From: Curvularia sp. ZM96
Taxonomy: Eukaryota > Ascomycota > Dothideomycetes > Pleosporales > Pleosporaceae
Length of the DNA stretch: 64,000 nt
Assembly (NCBI GenBank): GCA_022457065.1
Contig: JAJGBQ010000001.1
Span: forward strand, 1,550,001 to 1,614,000
Reading direction: 5' to 3'
Part shown: positions 63,369 through 64,000 of the stretch, piece after piece
Layout: each line of letters opens with the position of its first letter
Position numbering within the stretch: the first letter of the stretch is position 1
The notes under the pieces: generated by a model
The model's input: only the letters and a program-made list of their open reading frames with translations
What the model was told of the DNA's origin: nothing
Databases searched by the model: none
Program-made: the position numbers and the translations under genes

Positions 63369-64000
63369 ATGTCCTTCTTCGGCTTTGACACCACCCTGCC
63401 CCGGGACCAGGGCCATTCGTCCAATGCCCCCGGCTTCGGCCAGCACGACGCCTTTGCTGTCCTCGGCGGCGGGGCAGCCGATGACGATGTCATCGACTTC
63501 GAAGACACCTACGACGGCCTAGGCGACCAGCTCGACGACGATGCCGACGAACGCAATGACGACACCTTTGGGGATGGTCCTGCCACCCAGCAGTCGGTGG
63601 GCAAGCACTTTGACTTTGCCGGTCAGACATCGCTGGTCGCTGGCACCATCCAGGAGGAGCAGATGCTCTTCCATGCCCGTCAAAAGGTCCCCCAGCATCA
63701 CCAGCATCAACAACAGCAGCAGCAGCAGTACCAGCAGCAGTACCAGCAGAAGCCCCCCGTCCCCCAAGCCTCCAAGCCCAACCGGTCTGGCTATGAGAGC
63801 TACAAGGACCCCGAGTACATTCCTCAGCTCGAGGCGCGTGCCGATATCTGGGGCCTCAAGCCAAAGCAGCCCGCTGCCCAGCGCCAGCCCTCGCCTCAAC
63901 CTCCTGCAGCTAGCCAGCAGGCTGCCCCCACCAGAAAAGTTATGAGCATGGAGGAGGTCGAGGCCATGATGCGTGCCCAGTCCATGGGCAACGAGGCCAG
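63369..64000 (+). CDS. PAT1: mRNA decay factor Pat1 (5' part, cut by window edge)
   Basis: The first 210 codons of a Pat1-family protein, open to the right edge with no stop or intron seen so far. Pat1 links Dhh1, the Lsm1-7 ring and Dcp2 for decapping. The start MSFFGFDTTLPRD with an acidic DDDVIDFEDTYDGLG-type block is the conserved Pat1 N-terminus (Dhh1-binding region). A Gln/His-rich segment follows at about residue 112-130, then a Pro/Gln region and a MSMEEVEAMMRAQ helix at the edge. The rest of the gene lies outside. The DcpS gene elsewhere in the window acts on the same decay route's end products. Confidence 0.93.
   Translation, partial: MSFFGFDTTLPRDQGHSSNAPGFGQHDAFAVLGGGAADDDVIDFEDTYDGLGDQLDDDADERNDDTFGDGPATQQSVGKHFDFAGQTSLVAGTIQEEQMLFHARQKVPQHHQHQQQQQQQYQQQYQQKPPVPQASKPNRSGYESYKDPEYIPQLEARADIWGLKPKQPAAQRQPSPQPPAASQQAAPTRKVMSMEEVEAMMRAQSMGNEA
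63708..63749 (+). repeat. CAG/CAA tract coding poly-Gln in PAT1
   Basis: Twelve CAA/CAG codons interrupted by two TAC codons; likely length-variable between strains. Confidence 0.85.

Overview
The window is 64 kb of nuclear DNA from a filamentous ascomycete. The evidence is short spliceosomal introns (mostly 48-70 bp, GT...AG, some with a visible CTAAC/CTGAC-like branch site), compact genes on both strands, and a gene content of fungal-only or fungal-type families: Kei1, Asi-type RING ligase, Git3/Gpr1 receptor, GT15 mannosyltransferase, Pps1, Ufo1. A secreted GH7 cellobiohydrolase without a cellulose-binding module points to a plant-associated species, and I favour a Dothideomycete of the Pleosporales type. 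That placement is inference, not measurement. I support 28 protein-coding genes (one cut by the right edge) and see no tRNA, rRNA, CRISPR array or intact transposon.

Layout. 1-7.7 kb is gene-poor: an APH-fold kinase-like gene with a 6-nt first coding exon, a complex I ESSS-type subunit, a single-pass surface protein, and 2.4 kb of empty DNA upstream of the cellobiohydrolase (7.76-9.17 kb). 9.7-21.2 kb holds an F-box protein, Kei1 (IPC synthase subunit), Suv3 (mitochondrial RNA helicase) head-to-head with Sec1 (exocytosis), Dib1 (U5 snRNP), and a small unknown protein. 21.6-28.3 kb carries two long ubiquitin-ligase genes in tandem: a Ufo1-like F-box protein with three ubiquitin-interacting motifs, and an Asi-type membrane RING protein. 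29-44.4 kb holds mitochondrial uS12, 3-hydroxyisobutyrate dehydrogenase, Pps1 phosphatase, DNA polymerase delta subunit 4, DcpS decapping scavenger, a Git3/Gpr1-like receptor, a UCH deubiquitinase and an Arc1-like tRNA-binding cofactor. 45-57.4 kb holds a SUN-domain protein, UDP-glucose 4-epimerase, MCM6 and Prp22. 57.8-64 kb holds a 98-aa unknown, a TauD-like dioxygenase, a Kre2/Mnt1 mannosyltransferase and the 5' part of PAT1.

Most genes are housekeeping and are not organised as a pathway cluster. Themes that recur are ubiquitin (F-box, Ufo1, Asi RING, UCH), RNA processing and decay (Suv3, Dib1, Prp22, DcpS, Pat1), replication (POLD4, MCM6, both with G1/S-box-like promoter motifs), and secretion and glycosylation (Kei1, Sec1, Kre2). 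I found no convincing new multi-gene system. The best leads are single-gene features: a mitochondrial-presequence-like extension on the Arc1 homologue, PIP-like and SIM-like motifs on the polymerase delta small subunit, an in-frame stop-containing intron between the catalytic residues of the UCH, and two unrecognised small proteins. Exon junctions were read by eye; every multi-exon model given sums to a whole number of codons.
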